The notes under the pieces were generated by a model. It worked only from the letters and a program-made list of their open reading frames with translations, did no database searches and was not told the origin of the DNA. 64,000 nt of DNA. It comes from Cynocephalus volans (taxonomy: Eukaryota; Chordata; Mammalia; Dermoptera; Cynocephalidae). Below are positions 29,606 to 41,343 of the stretch, piece by piece; the first letter of the stretch is position 1; each line of letters begins with the position of its first letter. The stretch is taken from NCBI RefSeq assembly GCF_027409185.1, contig NC_084465.1, positions 26,081,864 to 26,145,863 of the forward strand, written 5' to 3'. A program made the translations under genes and the position numbers.

Positions 29606-30450
29606 TGACCTTGAATGGAATATTCACCATCAAAATCCTGAAAACTTAATTACAGGGCTAAAATCCAACTGATGAGATGAAAGATAAACCTGAAGCGGAA
29701 ATAATCTATTCCATTTCTGACTGGGGCTGCTGACAATAATCTATTTGAAGGTATATTGACCAAATGGTCCAATCCAGGGCTTATTTCTAATATATGAGTT
29801 TCAAAAGTCAAGCCTAAAAGCCAAATTGGAAATATCTGCACATTCTCTTCAGCTGGTGATAGCTCCTGCTCAGTTGTGAACGGCCTCCTGAGATGTCATC
29901 ATCTGACCTAAGGCTGCCGCCAGTTTGCCTATTCCTGAAACAGGAAAAGGCACAAAGTATGAAGTTAAGGAAGTGAGTGTTTTACCCCCAACGTCATACA
30001 CCAGTGCATCGTCATGGTAGGTCATAGAGCCAGAGGCCCTGGTAAGGTATTAGACAAGTTGCTGGAAGCACCACTGCTTAGCGTAGAGCACCCGACTACA
30101 GATCTAAGCACCTCAGATCCAAATCCAAGTGGGTTTTTTCCCTAAGGAACAGAAAACACATTCTGGGAATTTATGGTCAAATCAGGCTCCTGTTCATCTA
30201 GATTAAGGTAACTAATTTTATGAATTCTGTTTCCCAAGGAAATTTAATTTAGGAAAGATTACAACCATTCTTCCAATCCTTAAGCTGCATCACCATCTTC
30301 TCAGTGGTTAGACTTATGTCTCATTCACTTTACAACCTGTGACTACAAGGGTGGTGTAACCTCTACCTCAGTACCTAACTTCATGACAGAAACTTACTTG
30401 TCCCCACAGTGGATGTTCGTTTGTGAGGTGAAATTGTTTCAGAAACTCAC

Positions 30451-30639
30451 CAGCTCATCAAAGTTATCTGACTTGGCACATTTATACCCATAGGGGAACA
30501 TCAGCAGCTGGGAATGGCTGTGGAGGGTAATTAAGGCCTTGACTCTTGGTGAAGTCCACTACGGATTTCCCTTGAACTTCAGAGTTGGCACTGGGTCCAT
30601 GCTATGAATCAGAGCAAGGGTTGTTACTGACTCCAGGTC
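30451..30639 (-). pseudogene. CPA2: CPA2 pseudogene exon 9 (stop and 11-bp deletion)
   Basis: 189 bp against 200. PCSDS is followed by TAG (30602-30604) for the Tyr of SYHGP. HGPSANSEVQGKSVVDFTKS then reaches an 11-bp deletion around 30541-30545 that removes most of the HGKV segment. ITLHSHSQLLMFPYGYKC follows in another frame and still shows the third zinc His. Donor gtgagt and acceptor catcag are kept. Confidence 0.93.
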
Positions 30640-32220
30640 CTGATGGGATGCAGAAGCAGCCCAGTGAGGACAGTGAGCATTAAGAAGATACTGTAGGGAG
30701 GAGATTACCAAGCATCACTAAGTTCCTCCTCTGGAAATCAGAGCAAGATACTCATTGTTAGATCAAGTCTCTTCCTAAGGGCATAGTCAGGAAGCCTAAC
30801 TGATGTGATTCTGGATACATCTCTTCTTTAGAAATATGGTTCCTCTACATGGCAAAAAGAGCTATCAAATTAAATCATCTCCTCTCTGTGGGAGTTGTTG
30901 GAGGCAAAAGCTAGATTTAATATTATAGATGGAATTCCTGCATTGGGTGGGAGTTTACAAGTTCATTTTCTGGGATTGTGTCCAATTCTTAGAGTCTAAG
31001 AGTAAAAGATTCTATGCATCTGCTCTTCCAAGTCACAAAGCCACAAATATGAGGAACCTCTGACACCCTTTCTGTGGTGAGGAAATCACAAGGCCACCTT
31101 TGGCCTTGATTCTCTCGGTAACTGAAGTTGCTCAGGACCACCGAAGTGGGTCCATTGTAGGCCTAGCTGGAGCTCTGAATGATAGAGAACCTCCAAGGGG
31201 ATGGGTAGGGGCTAAGATTCCCCAGGCTAAGTCATATGGGCAAAGTGTAAATACAACCTCTGTCATCTTATTTTTAAATTATTTAATAATAACATTTCAG
31301 AAAAAAATTTGACATTAAATTGATGGGCATTGCTCAATATTTTGGGTCTGGTGCTTTGGGTTTTTTTTTTTCCCCTCCTCTATACAAAAAAAAAAAAAAA
31401 AAAAAAAAATTGGAAAAGCAATTCCAAATGAGTGGAATGAAATTGCCACTCATCCATATCCTGTCACAATTCCCTAGTGTGTCCTGTCTCGGTTCCATAA
31501 CTCTCATTAATTCATTTGTTTTACAAATATTTAGCAATTGCCTCTATACTGCAGACACTGTGCTAGGTGTAAGGAATACTACAGCAAAAAAGACACAGCT
31601 CCCAGCATCTCTGTTATTGTAGCCTAGTGAGGAACAACCAAACAAATTTCAATTTTATGATCAGTGAAACATAAGAGATTTTAACTGGTGCCTGAAAGCA
31701 CGCAGGAGCCCCCAACTAGCCTGCCACTGCACCCCAAAACATAAGAGCAGCAAATCAACAAAACCAGAGCATCAAACTAGTATTTTATCTTTGAATCTAT
31801 TTTGAAAATCAATTTCTTAATCCTATTTCTACTTCTTTTCAATGTTCTTTCTCGAAGCATCCATAGATGATGTAATGCTTCTCTTCCAAATAGATCCTAA
31901 CCCCCTCTAGTGGTTGGTTCTGGGCTTCCTGAGGCCTCTCGCCATTGCACAAAGTCTCGCTCTGGCAGCCCAGAAGCCGAACCGGGCTACAGCTCGTGGG
32001 AAAACCAAGATGTGAGAGCAAATATATTAAATGCTGCTCAGACCTCTGTGACAGCACTGCGCTTCTGTGAAGAGAATTTTCTTAAGTGTTTTTCAAATAG
32101 CTTTTTAAATGGCTTGAATCCTGAATGGGCTTAGCAGACTGACACACTGCAGAGCCCTGCAAACCGGCCAGTTGGCCAGACAGTTGTCTGACCATCCCTG
32201 GGGCAAGTCCCTGCGCTCAC
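30640..32220. other. CPA2 intron 8
   Basis: A long A run at about 31386-31409 and old interspersed sequence at about 31500-31640 (ATTCATTTGTTTTACAAATA ... ACTGTGCTAGGTGTAAGGAA). No gene. Confidence 0.5.
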
Positions 32221-32315
32221 CTCCCAAAAATGCATCCCAGTTCCAGTTAGGATCAACACTGACACAGAGACTTCTAGATAGATACCTTAGACCGGGTCTT
32301 CTGCCACATGTGATT
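32221..32315 (-). pseudogene. CPA2: CPA2 pseudogene exon 8 (4-bp duplication, Arg145 lost)
   Basis: 95 bp against 91. NHMWQKTRSKVS is followed by a tandem ATCT duplication that creates an immediate TAG. In the restored frame the motif DPNRNW is DPNWNW, so the Arg145-equivalent that binds the substrate carboxylate is Trp. The Arg127-equivalent in WRKTR is Gln. Donor gtgagc is kept; the acceptor ends gaag. Confidence 0.92.
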
Positions 32316-34868
32316 CTTCAAAATCCAACCAAAAAGAAAACAGAAAAAAAAAAAAAAAAAAAGACAGTCATTCAGTCTAATGAAAAGTTCCCTTTAGCAT
32401 CCTGTTAATTTCCCTTGCTCCCTCCCAGGAAAGCCCCTTTGGAATTGCAGCATCCCCCTTGCCCGCAGAGATGGAGATTGTCCTCACACAGGGTTCTGCT
32501 TGGGGCTCTCTGACATCTCATCCAGACGAGAAGTGGATATTGCCCCATCTCCTCAAGTAAGTGCTGCCAAACCATGTTCCATAGAACGCCAGTTCTGTTA
32601 AATGCCAAGAACAACAACACAACAGAAAGGAGGGCAGGGGGGGATCCATGATCAAATATTTGGGGAATATATGGGGCTAAATTGGCAAATTCACTTCAGA
32701 ACTTCTAATGATCTTTAATACTTTAATTTTTTGTGAACCTCTAAGAAAGGGATATAGTGGGGGGTATTTGCTAGAGTTGACTGTGGAAGGAACCCTTTAT
32801 TCATACAGTATCTCATGGGTAAGCACTAGTATTGGGATGAGTTTCTTTGAAAACGCTACCATAGGCAACTCTCTGCAAAAATGAACTTGAAGCTGTATTC
32901 ATTTTGAATATACACGGGGGTCACGGTTGCCACAATGGTGTTTTGTGGTGAGATTTCAAAGGGAAAAAAAATACTGCATAACTCCTTTTAGTATCATTAC
33001 AGAGGATTTCTTCTATAGATTGTAAGTAAAATGCTAGATGCATGGTACTGCCTCCCTAAATCCTACTGCAATCTAATTGTCAGCAGGTAACATCCACCCC
33101 CTCTTTTCTATCAATCCTACTGCAAAAACACAGAGATAATTGGAACAAATCTCCTAGGTGACTCATGGTGAACACTGAGCTCTAACAGCCCAGCCTAACA
33201 GCGGAAATGGGCTCTGGCTGAGACAACATGTAAAGATATCCTGGCTGGTTAAGAGATGATTATAAACACTTCTCTATGCCTCATTTCAGGGTCACTCTGA
33301 GAGATCAGGCATCCCACTTACAGTGAATCAAGATCAGAAAGATTACTTTGATTTTGTTTTTGAAGTTCCTACACCTTTCCTTAGGTCCTTGTTGAGGAAG
33401 AGAAAAAGTCCAGGCTTACTGCTCTGTAAGAAAACACATATCCATCAGAGTTTGTGACTAGCAGTAACAAGATATCGAGGGTGTCCAGGCTGGAAGTGGG
33501 GGATGGATCATTTTCATAATCGAGGCAATCTGAACAGAAAGGACATACATGGCAACCTCACACTCCCCTTTTGCAGAAAGGGGGAAGATGGGACTGAATG
33601 TTAAGCAATGTGTTTTTTCCAAATGTGAACTAAGGATCACTGTTGGTCATGAGAATCTTCCACGTACACTTCCAGGTACAATGCAGTGGTAATGTGTTTA
33701 CTATGCCAGTGTCTACTTTTGTTTCTGGTCAGAATAATTTACTTATATTAAGTAAAAATCAGATATCACATATCCATTCTCTCTCAAAAGCAGTAGCATT
33801 CTTCCTATTAATTCTGGTGGGTCCTTTTGCAATGGTGAGCAATGGTATGTGTGGCTTATGGGGATCTATGAACCAAAGACATTTTTTTTAGTATTCCTTA
33901 ATCCCCACACGGGGTAGCTTTCCAAAAGAACTCACAGCCAACATCAGATTACTTAAATACACAGAGACTTTGCTAAAGATACAGAGAACCAGTTAAATTC
34001 TACTTGGGAGAATTATGCTTTCACTTGCCATCAACTGCAGTAGAGTTGAAGTTTCTGCTGGATTAAAATTTATTCATTTCCTGTGCTCAGCCATCCTAAG
34101 GCATTATTATTCAACTGTTAAATATCCATTTCATAATACCCTAAAGGTAACTGCATTTTAATTGAAGGGAAAAATGTATCAGTAGGTATGCACGTGGTTG
34201 CACATGCTTGAATGATCTGATGTGGATTGATTTCCTTTGCTCATGAATTAACATTCTGAGCAAGTCACTTCTGAATTACTTAAGAAATAGCAGATAAGGT
34301 CACACCCAGCCCCATGTCCTGACTCTATCGCCAGCAAATATGTAGAAGGGAGATATTGCTACACCCTGACTTCAAAATCGGATTTGGGAAATTTTCAGAA
34401 CAACCGAAACACCGCAAACTAATTCCACTTTGGATCTGTACATCCAAGTAAACACTTCTTGCACCTGTTTATATTTTTCATTTGAGCCCCTTCTGTGATT
34501 TTAAAGATTTCTAGCACATCACGCCACAGCCCTCAGAGTTCCAGGCAGCAAAGCAATTTTTCTCTAGTCTATTCTTATGCTGAAATCTGACACCCGAGAT
34601 GCTTCCTTACAACGCTTTCGATCTCTTCTAGAACGCTTATTGTGTCTTTTAACAGAGCACACAGGGGCCGGACCGGGAGGGTAGTGCCAGGGCACTGGAT
34701 GGGGCAATACAAAAAAAAAAAAATTGGATGGGTCAGTTTCCTGCCCATGTGGCAAGAGAAGGGCTTGGACTGAGAGTGCCAGCCGTCAGGACCACAGGGA
34801 TTGTTGTGTGCTTAGGTGGGCCTGACCCCAGAAAGACAAAATAAGCAAGGATTCTTAGGCAAAATGAC
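32316..34868. other. CPA2 introns 7 and 6
   Basis: Flanks exon 7 (33420-33529). An A run at 32343-32362. Nothing else recognised. Confidence 0.5.
33420..33529 (-). pseudogene. CPA2: CPA2 pseudogene exon 7 (1-bp deletion)
   Basis: 110 bp against 111. A base is missing within the first three codons, so DYENDPSPTSSLDTLDIL and the NSDGYVFS segment are out of frame with the acceptor. Donor gtaagc and acceptor gttcag are present. Confidence 0.88.
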
Positions 34869-34967
34869 CGTATTTGCTATCCACAGTGAGGTAGCTTGTG
34901 TAACCCACTCTCGAGCATGGATCCCGGCGTCTAGCCAGATAGCTGGCTTGTTTCCTCCGGTGCTGAA
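34869..34967 (-). pseudogene. CPA2: CPA2 pseudogene exon 6 (open, zinc motif kept)
   Basis: 99 bp, open. [20 protein letters not shown] is followed by [13 protein letters not shown]. His and Glu of the first zinc motif survive. The final Lys codon is ACG. Acceptor attgcag, donor gtcatt. Confidence 0.92.
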
Positions 34968-36579
34968 CTGCAATACAAGGGTGGCAATGTATGTGACCAA
35001 ACGGTGCCCCCCCCCCAGGGTCTTTCTCTGTCCCCTTTTCTGTTCTTTATGTGATTGAAAGAGGAGGAAGAGATAAAGACAGTGATGTTGTTGGTCAATT
35101 CTTCTCATTCAAAATAAAATTTTTTGTCCTGTTCTTTTAACATAAGCTTAAATGCAGGCTAACGAGCAGCATTGAATTTTTCTCCTTTGATGTTTGTAAA
35201 AACTTGCTGCAAATAATGTAAAGACATGAAAATATGTTCATATATTGTAAACTGGAGGAAAAACAGTTACAGAATTGTATGTCATTTTTATTTTTATAAA
35301 GATTAGTTCATATATATGTATATATGTATGTATACACACATATGTATGAGAAAAGGGGAGAGAAGTAAGAGAGAAAAGGAAAAAAAGAGAGAGAGAGAGA
35401 AAGAAGTAGGAAAATATACAAGAAAATGTTAATAGCTATTGTCCCACAGCTATGGAATTAGAATTACAGGGATTTTTGTTTGTTTCTTTTTTTTTTTTTT
35501 TTTGGTTTGTTTCTCTATTTTCCAAATTCTTGCAATGGTTGTGTTATTCTTGTTACAGAAATGCTCACGATAACCTTTTCAGTTCTTCATAAAAACAGGA
35601 CAGCAGGCTCCGGAGGTACTTTCCAGAGTTTAAATTTTATGATCTAAGTGACTTAGTTTTATTTGGAACAGTGGCTTTGCCAATTGGATCAGTAAATGAG
35701 AAGGAAAAGATTATTTTTGCACCATCAATTTCTATCTCTGTGCAGCATTCTAAACATAGTAGATAAGGTAAATGAGAAATGCAAATCCTTGCTAAAAATC
35801 ATATTTCATGGATTTTGAGAGTTTTGGGTGAAAGTGTTTTGTGCCTTTTCCTCCACAGAGCTCAAATGTAAAAAGCAGGCAACTATCAAAAACATAACAT
35901 CTTCAACCACCAAACCACCCTGGAAAAGGGAAAGCCAGGAAAATCCAAGAAAGGCAGAGAAGAATCCAGGATTTCCTGACCCAGTTGTAGGAGAAACAGG
36001 GTAGAGGAAATAAAAAGAAAGGAGGGAAGTAAACATTAGCAAACGTACCCCAGAGTCATAAAATAGGCAAACCACTCCTCTGAGGCCTGCTTTGGGAAGA
36101 AAAAAAAAAACGTCTGGAGAAATCCATCTGTCCCAGTTAGTGAGTTGGTTCCCAGCCATAACGTTTCCAAATTTAGCAGGGAGTTGTGACATTACCTCTT
36201 TTTTTTTTTTTTTTTTTTTATTTTCCTTAACAAACACTTTCTAGGAAATCTGGGGAAATAATTTTCACTCTTTTTCAGGGCAAAGTGCAAAAGCTTGAAA
36301 TTATCTGTACCAAGACTGTCAGAGGTTAGAAGCTGGAGTAAAATCCTAACTTTTTTTCAGCTATCACCTAAAAAAAACTTCCTTCATCTCAGGGCATTTG
36401 CCTCAGCCGTTGCATACTGCAGGAATTCTTTAATTTTTTTTTTTTTTCTTTCAGTGCGGCACAGTGCTAAAAAAAAAAAAAAAAAAAAAAACTAGTTCTT
36501 TTAAAGGGGGCTAAAAAAGGAAAAGAAAAAAGGGGGGCAGCGAACTCCCACCCACCTTGATTAATTACAGAATACTTCC
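34968..36579. other. CPA2 intron 5, AT-rich part
   Basis: Rich in A and T runs (35488-35504, 36199-36220, 36432-36449, 36470-36490) and the GA tract. No gene. Confidence 0.5.
35386..35401. repeat. (GA)n purine tract
   Basis: GA repeats inside a longer purine-rich stretch (35345-35410) in CPA2 intron 5. Confidence 0.8.
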
Positions 36580-36640
36580 CAGCCCCCTCACCCCGGCCCC
36601 GCCCCCCCTTCCTCGGTTCCTATTGGCCCGTCCGCCCTGG
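36580..36640. promoter_or_regulatory. GC-box and inverted CCAAT cluster in CPA2 intron 5
   Basis: A C-rich GC box (CCCCGGCCCCGCCCCCC, 36592-36608) is followed by ATTGG (36622-36626), the Sp1 plus NF-Y pairing typical of TATA-less promoters. The sequence on to about 36960, and more weakly 37060-37600, stays GC-rich. No attached gene recognised. Confidence 0.35.
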
Positions 36641-36899
36641 TTCCCGGGCGCGCATCTATCAGGACCAGAGCGTGAATTCACTCCTGCAGACCCGTGTCAG
36701 CTTGCGCAGGGAGAGAGAAAGGAAAGTGGGGTGGGAGGGGAGAGTGGATGCTCAAAACCAGCAAAGACCGGTTAGAATGGGGAAAAAAAAAAAAAAAAAA
36801 AGGAACCGCTCTGAAGGGCGAGCTGGGACTGCTGGCCAGCCTGGGAGGAGGGGCATTCTAGAAGCATCGGACGGAAAAACCGCTGCTGCAGCGGTGTAC

Positions 36900-37001
36900 G
36901 TTGAGCACATTCATGGGCTGCTTCTCAGAAGAAAAGCCAATATTCACTTTGCTCACTAGACCAGGGTGCTCACCCGCGAGATTATCCGTGTCTTGAGAAA
37001 T
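36900..37001 (-). pseudogene. CPA2: CPA2 pseudogene exon 5 (open but diverged)
   Basis: 102 bp, no stop or frameshift: ISQDTDNLAGEHPGLVSKVN, then IGFSSEKQPMNVLN. The family ENRPM core has become EKQPM. Acceptor atttcag, donor gtacac. Confidence 0.9.
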
Positions 37002-39140
37002 CTGAAATGTGTCAAATGAATAAATAGATATTTGCAAATGAAAGGTCTGATGTGTGCATTAGTGACTTTTCCCTCGCCTCCATTCCCATTCCCTCGGGAT
37101 GCAGAGGGGGTGTAGGGGGGGCAGGGGACGAGGCCGGTGGGGACATTGGAATCCGAACTAAGAAGTGATGAGTCACTGGCAGCCGTGGGGGCTGGGGAAG
37201 AGAAGCCTTTTGCAGCAGTAGAGCTGGCTCTTTCCAGTTTTGTGCAAAACAAAATGGCATTCGTCTGGTTCGCTTGTGGTTTCCTCCGCTCAGCTCGGAG
37301 TTGGAGCTTTTCTAGCCACAAAGCTCCTCGCCCTCACTAGCAAAGAAACACACGTGGTAATAGCACCAAAAAGATGGACTAGACGCAGGCGCTACAAGAC
37401 GCAGCGCCAAGGACAATGGGGTGCCTCCCGGAGACGCACTAAAGCCACCAGCTGCTCCGGCTCCTGTTTTCAAGGTGGATTGAAATTCTGTGCCTCTGGG
37501 GCGCCCAAATTGTGTCCATTGCTGGGATTGAGACGTGTCTGGGCGCCTATGGAGAATAAGGGTGGAAACAGCCCCTCCAGCTGTCACCAGCATTTGCACT
37601 CCCTGGGCCTGGCAAGGGAGAGAGCACACGTTTCTCCACTCTTGTTTCTTCCTTACTCTCGTCCTGGTCCACCGTGCCTTATCTGAAACCTTTAGGGCCG
37701 TATATATTTAAAATCAAGAATTTTTTTGAGGGGGGCTTAGAAAGGTGATAGGAAGTATATATTGTATACTGCGCATGTGACATTGCTCCATATTTAAACT
37801 CATTAATATTTCTGGGAGTGAAACAAGTAAGTAGCAAATCAGTTCAGCTCAGATTTTGCCCCCAAATGAGTTTAGGTCAGATCAGGTTTTGCCACAAAAA
37901 TAAATTAAGAAAAATTTTTTTCAGAGTTCTTTGCATTTTAAAATTGCTGACTTGGAGACTTGGTGCCAACCAGATACCTTCTCTGGGCTCTTTCCTGCTC
38001 CCCTCCTCGTCCCTTATCCCTCTAAATGTATCCTCTCATCCCCCCTTCTGCCCCTCAGCCCACTCGCAAATCAGTCAGTGCAGATAGACCCCCAGTGGGC
38101 CCTAATAAAAGCTCTGTGTCCTGAAAAGGTAAACACAGCACTTCCCTGGTACAGAGGTGGCAGCATGGAGTACCAGATGCAGGAAGGTGGCATTCTTCAC
38201 AGGACTGACAAAGCTCAGGAAAGACAATAGAAACTACCTAAGACTTTGCTACCATTGAGGCCTTGGAGCCTTGAGCAGGCAGGGAGAGCCCACCCTTGGA
38301 GGTTGAGCACACAACAGAAAGGAGCTTTTATTTTGGGGTTGCACAAGCCAGAAGCAAGGCCCGCCCAGATCAAGCTCCCCATCTACATGGAGATTATACC
38401 TTTTAAGGATCTAGCTACCTGAACTTCAACATATTTAATAGGTGCTGGGTTATTTCTATGTATATTCAAGTGGAGGTGAGCATGCACACATAGTGAGGCA
38501 TCATGTATGTTACATGAGACGCATGTTCTCTTGGAGGTGGAGGCTTAAGCATTAAAATGAAGAGGGGTTGGCCTTGTGTCGTCAGAAGATGGAATTTCAG
38601 GTTTGAAAGATGATACCTGTGTACAACCTCCTTGATCCGGCCCAAACTGTTTAGGACTAAATAGGAGCTCAGCCTCTAAGGTTATCACCGGGAAGCTGTC
38701 TGGCCCAGTCAGAATTGCTGAATGAAAGGGAGGAAAGGAGACAGACTGATGAGGGAGAGGGAGGAATGAAGGGGTAGCTCTCAAAGGTGGTCCTTAATTT
38801 TATCATCAATGGCAGCCATGAAGCACAGCCCTCAAATGGTGTTGAGGGAAGAGCACGAGCATTTGAGGCTATTTTGTGGGCTCCCATAAGTCACTCCTGC
38901 ACACGTCCAAAATAACTGGGTGTCTGTTGGGATGGGCAGGTGGGCTTCAGGTTCTGCATTAAGCCAAAGTCTGTGAAACATCAGTGACACTGATATTGTC
39001 TGTGAAATCCTAGGGAAACTTGGAGAAGTTAAGAAATAATAGAATAATTTCTAGGACGTTAAATCACCATGTGGAAGTACAGGCCTTGTGATCCGAGGAA
39101 AGAATGACCCATTTCTCTGATGTTCATTTTGAAACACTAC
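37002..39140. other. CPA2 intron 4
   Basis: GC-rich to about 37620, then AT-richer unassigned sequence. Open frames on both strands here look like by-products of base composition. Confidence 0.45.
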
Positions 39141-39235
39141 CTCTTCCAAAGTATGGTTGGCCCCAACATTGAAGTTACATTCCATTCTCTTCTCTGATTA
39201 AAAAGCATTTTTTCATTCTCTTTGTCCAACCGAAC
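39141..39235 (-). pseudogene. CPA2: CPA2 pseudogene exon 4 (1-bp deletion)
   Basis: 95 bp against an expected 96. VRLDKENEKMLFNQRREW is in frame; a one-base loss near the activation site then shifts CNFNVGANHTLEE into another frame. The activation Arg next to Glu is Trp. Splice sites cttag and gtagtg are present. Confidence 0.88.
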
Positions 39236-39379
39236 CTAAGAGAAACCAATGATATCTATGATTAGTTTATAGCAATGCATTTCACTCTACGATTGTGAAG
39301 GAAATGGTGACACTCAAGTCCCCCGGTACCAAGCTTTCCACTTCCTGTCCTATAGGATTTAGGGTCATGCCTTTCTCTT

Positions 39380-39965
39380 TGTTGGGGCTCAGAAAACAAT
39401 ACCCCAAGGCAAAAGCCTCATAAGCAGCCTCAAAAGCAAAAGTGTTCCTCTCACCTCCTGTCTCTCAGCCTCATTCTCCCTTGAGGCAAGCCATAAAAAC
39501 TAAAATCCCTCTTCCCCAAGGCAGGTTGCAGATATATGCTAACCTTCCCCCCAACTTTCTTCTTGGAGCTGGCCATAAAGAAATTCTCTGATCCGATTGT
39601 AGGTCATAAGACCCCCACTCCAGAAAGAGTCCTGCCCCATACCCTGGAGAAATGAATGCTGCAGAGAGGCCAAGATGAATCAAAACAAAGAGGCTTTGCT
39701 GGGTTTCCCCACTCAGTCTATCAGCATTAGATCATACTTCTTTTGTCCAATCACATTTCTACACAACTATGCCTCCTTCATAGAACCTAAACATAAAAAT
39801 GAACAGTTTTCCCTATATCTTTGAGTTTCATTCTGAAGGCTTCTGTGTCATGTAAAACTATAATATAATAAAACTTGTTATACCTTTTCTCCATATTAAT
39901 CTCTATTTATTAGTTGATTTTTTCAGAGAGAACCCCCCCAAAACCTGGGTTAAAGGGGGGTTTTC
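39380..39965 (+). mobile_element. Solo LTR, MER21-like
   Basis: Starts TGTTGGGGCTCAGAAAACAA; holds GGCAGGTTGCAGATATATGC and ATCAGCATTAGATCATACTT. AATAAAACTTGTTATACC is the polyadenylation region. The name is from memory and tentative. In CPA2 intron 3/4 area, upstream of exon 4. Confidence 0.65.
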
Positions 39966-40458
39966 CCTTGACCACTACTCCTTATTCTGGCAGCACTCTG
40001 AAAGGGGATGGTGCATCCATGAAACCTCTATCCAGCTAGATGCCAGAGACACAGGGTAACAGCCCTGGTGGGCTTGCAGGCACAGTCTTGTGGCTCATTT
40101 TACCTTCCAGGGAACTCAGGACCTGAGTTAACCTCTAATTAAAAACCAAATGAATAACAGCTTGCTTTTCTCTATTTTGACTAACAGCCTTTGGTTTGTA
40201 CTTTGTATTTCATGCTACAGCCTCTCTTTTACCGTTTCCCATAAATTCTTTATTACCAGATTCTATTTATGCCAAATGCAAAAGGGAGAGAGACGGTGCC
40301 TCCCTACCCACCCTGCAGGGGTAGCCCAGACTACTGGAAGGCCTTAGTGACACTCACAGGTCCTTTCCCTAGCAGAGAGTACTCAAGGATTAAAGAGGAT
40401 GGACCTCAGTTCACGTGGACCAGCAAGCCTCTGGAAGACTGGACGGTGGCATAATTAC

Positions 40459-40593
40459 CTGAACATCTTTGATCATGAGAGAATATGCGATTTCCTGGGA
40501 CTCCAAGAAAACTTTGACCGCCTGGACGCTGACAAAGGGAACTCAGATATGGGCTGTCTCTGCTGGGGTAGTGGATGATTTCCAAAAATCAAG
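40459..40593 (-). pseudogene. CPA2: CPA2 pseudogene exon 3 (CGA to TGA stop)
   Basis: 135 bp, the family length. LDFWKSSTTPAETAHI is followed by TGA at 40543-40545 where human has Arg, then [16 protein letters not shown] and on to MIKDVQ. A CpG transition would explain the stop. Acceptor cctttcag and donor gtaatt are intact. Confidence 0.92.
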
Positions 40594-40999
40594 CTGAAAG
40601 GCATAAAAGGCCAAGCCAAGGCAATGAGTGGGCTATTCTGAAGAAATGGACAGTTCAGCATTGGTAGATTTCGAGAAATCAATTTGTATCTATTTTATCT
40701 TGAGCCCACAAGACCAGAATCATTGTACAATCACTACGATATCACAGTATTTTTAAATATTTGAGCATCAGCAAATGTATTATATCGTTTTCTCCCCTAT
40801 GGCAAGATATTAAAACTGGTAGAAGGAAAAGATTATTTAAAACCACAGCAGTTTATCATAAAAATCCAGCATTCAAGTTATCCAATTCATTTCATAATAG
40901 GATATTAACACTATAAATTATTTTAGAAGGGAAATAATACGTTAAAGATGTTCAACAATTTTTTGAAGTAATTTTTGCATTCAATATCTCTTTTCATTT

Positions 41000-41160
41000 T
41001 ACAATAAACCTGTGAGATAGAAGAATGGTATATTAATCCCCATTTTTCTGAATGGGAAAATGAGATACAAGGAAGGTAGGTGATCTGCCCAGTGTCACAT
41101 AGATGGGACCAGAGTCCAAGGTTTTGGAATCCCAGCTCCACGAGTTAGCACTCCACATTG
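41000..41160 (-). mobile_element. MIR-type SINE
   Basis: AATCCCCATTTTTCTGAATG, TGATCTGCCCAGTGTCACAT. Lies about 100 bp from CPA2 exon 2, in intron 2. Confidence 0.65.
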
Positions 41161-41261
41161 TGCCAAAGGAGTTGAAATACAGTCCAAAATACTTCTCAAT
41201 CATCATGTCTAACTGTAGAGTATTCACTCAGAGAAACAGAAACCCCCACTAGGACAGACAC

Positions 41262-41343
41262 CTAGAAATGTTCTTCAGCCTTCAGTTGCACCAGATTTTT
41301 AATTCGTTCTTCATTGCCTGGCCCAGTCTCAAGAACTTGGTCT
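41262..41343 (-). pseudogene. CPA2: CPA2 pseudogene exon 2 (terminal stop)
   Basis: 82 bp, the family length. DQVLETGPGNEERIKNLVQL leads to KAEEHF, and the last codon, CAG in the ancestor, is TAG. Acceptor ctctag and donor gtgtct are preserved. Confidence 0.88.

Noticed and set aside
35806-36237. 143-codon minus-strand open frame in CPA2 intron 5
   Set aside because: Translation is a Lys run and low-complexity hydrophobic text from poly-T and A-rich DNA.
37240-37686. 148-codon plus-strand open frame near the GC island
   Set aside because: No homologue recognised; basic composition follows the GC content.
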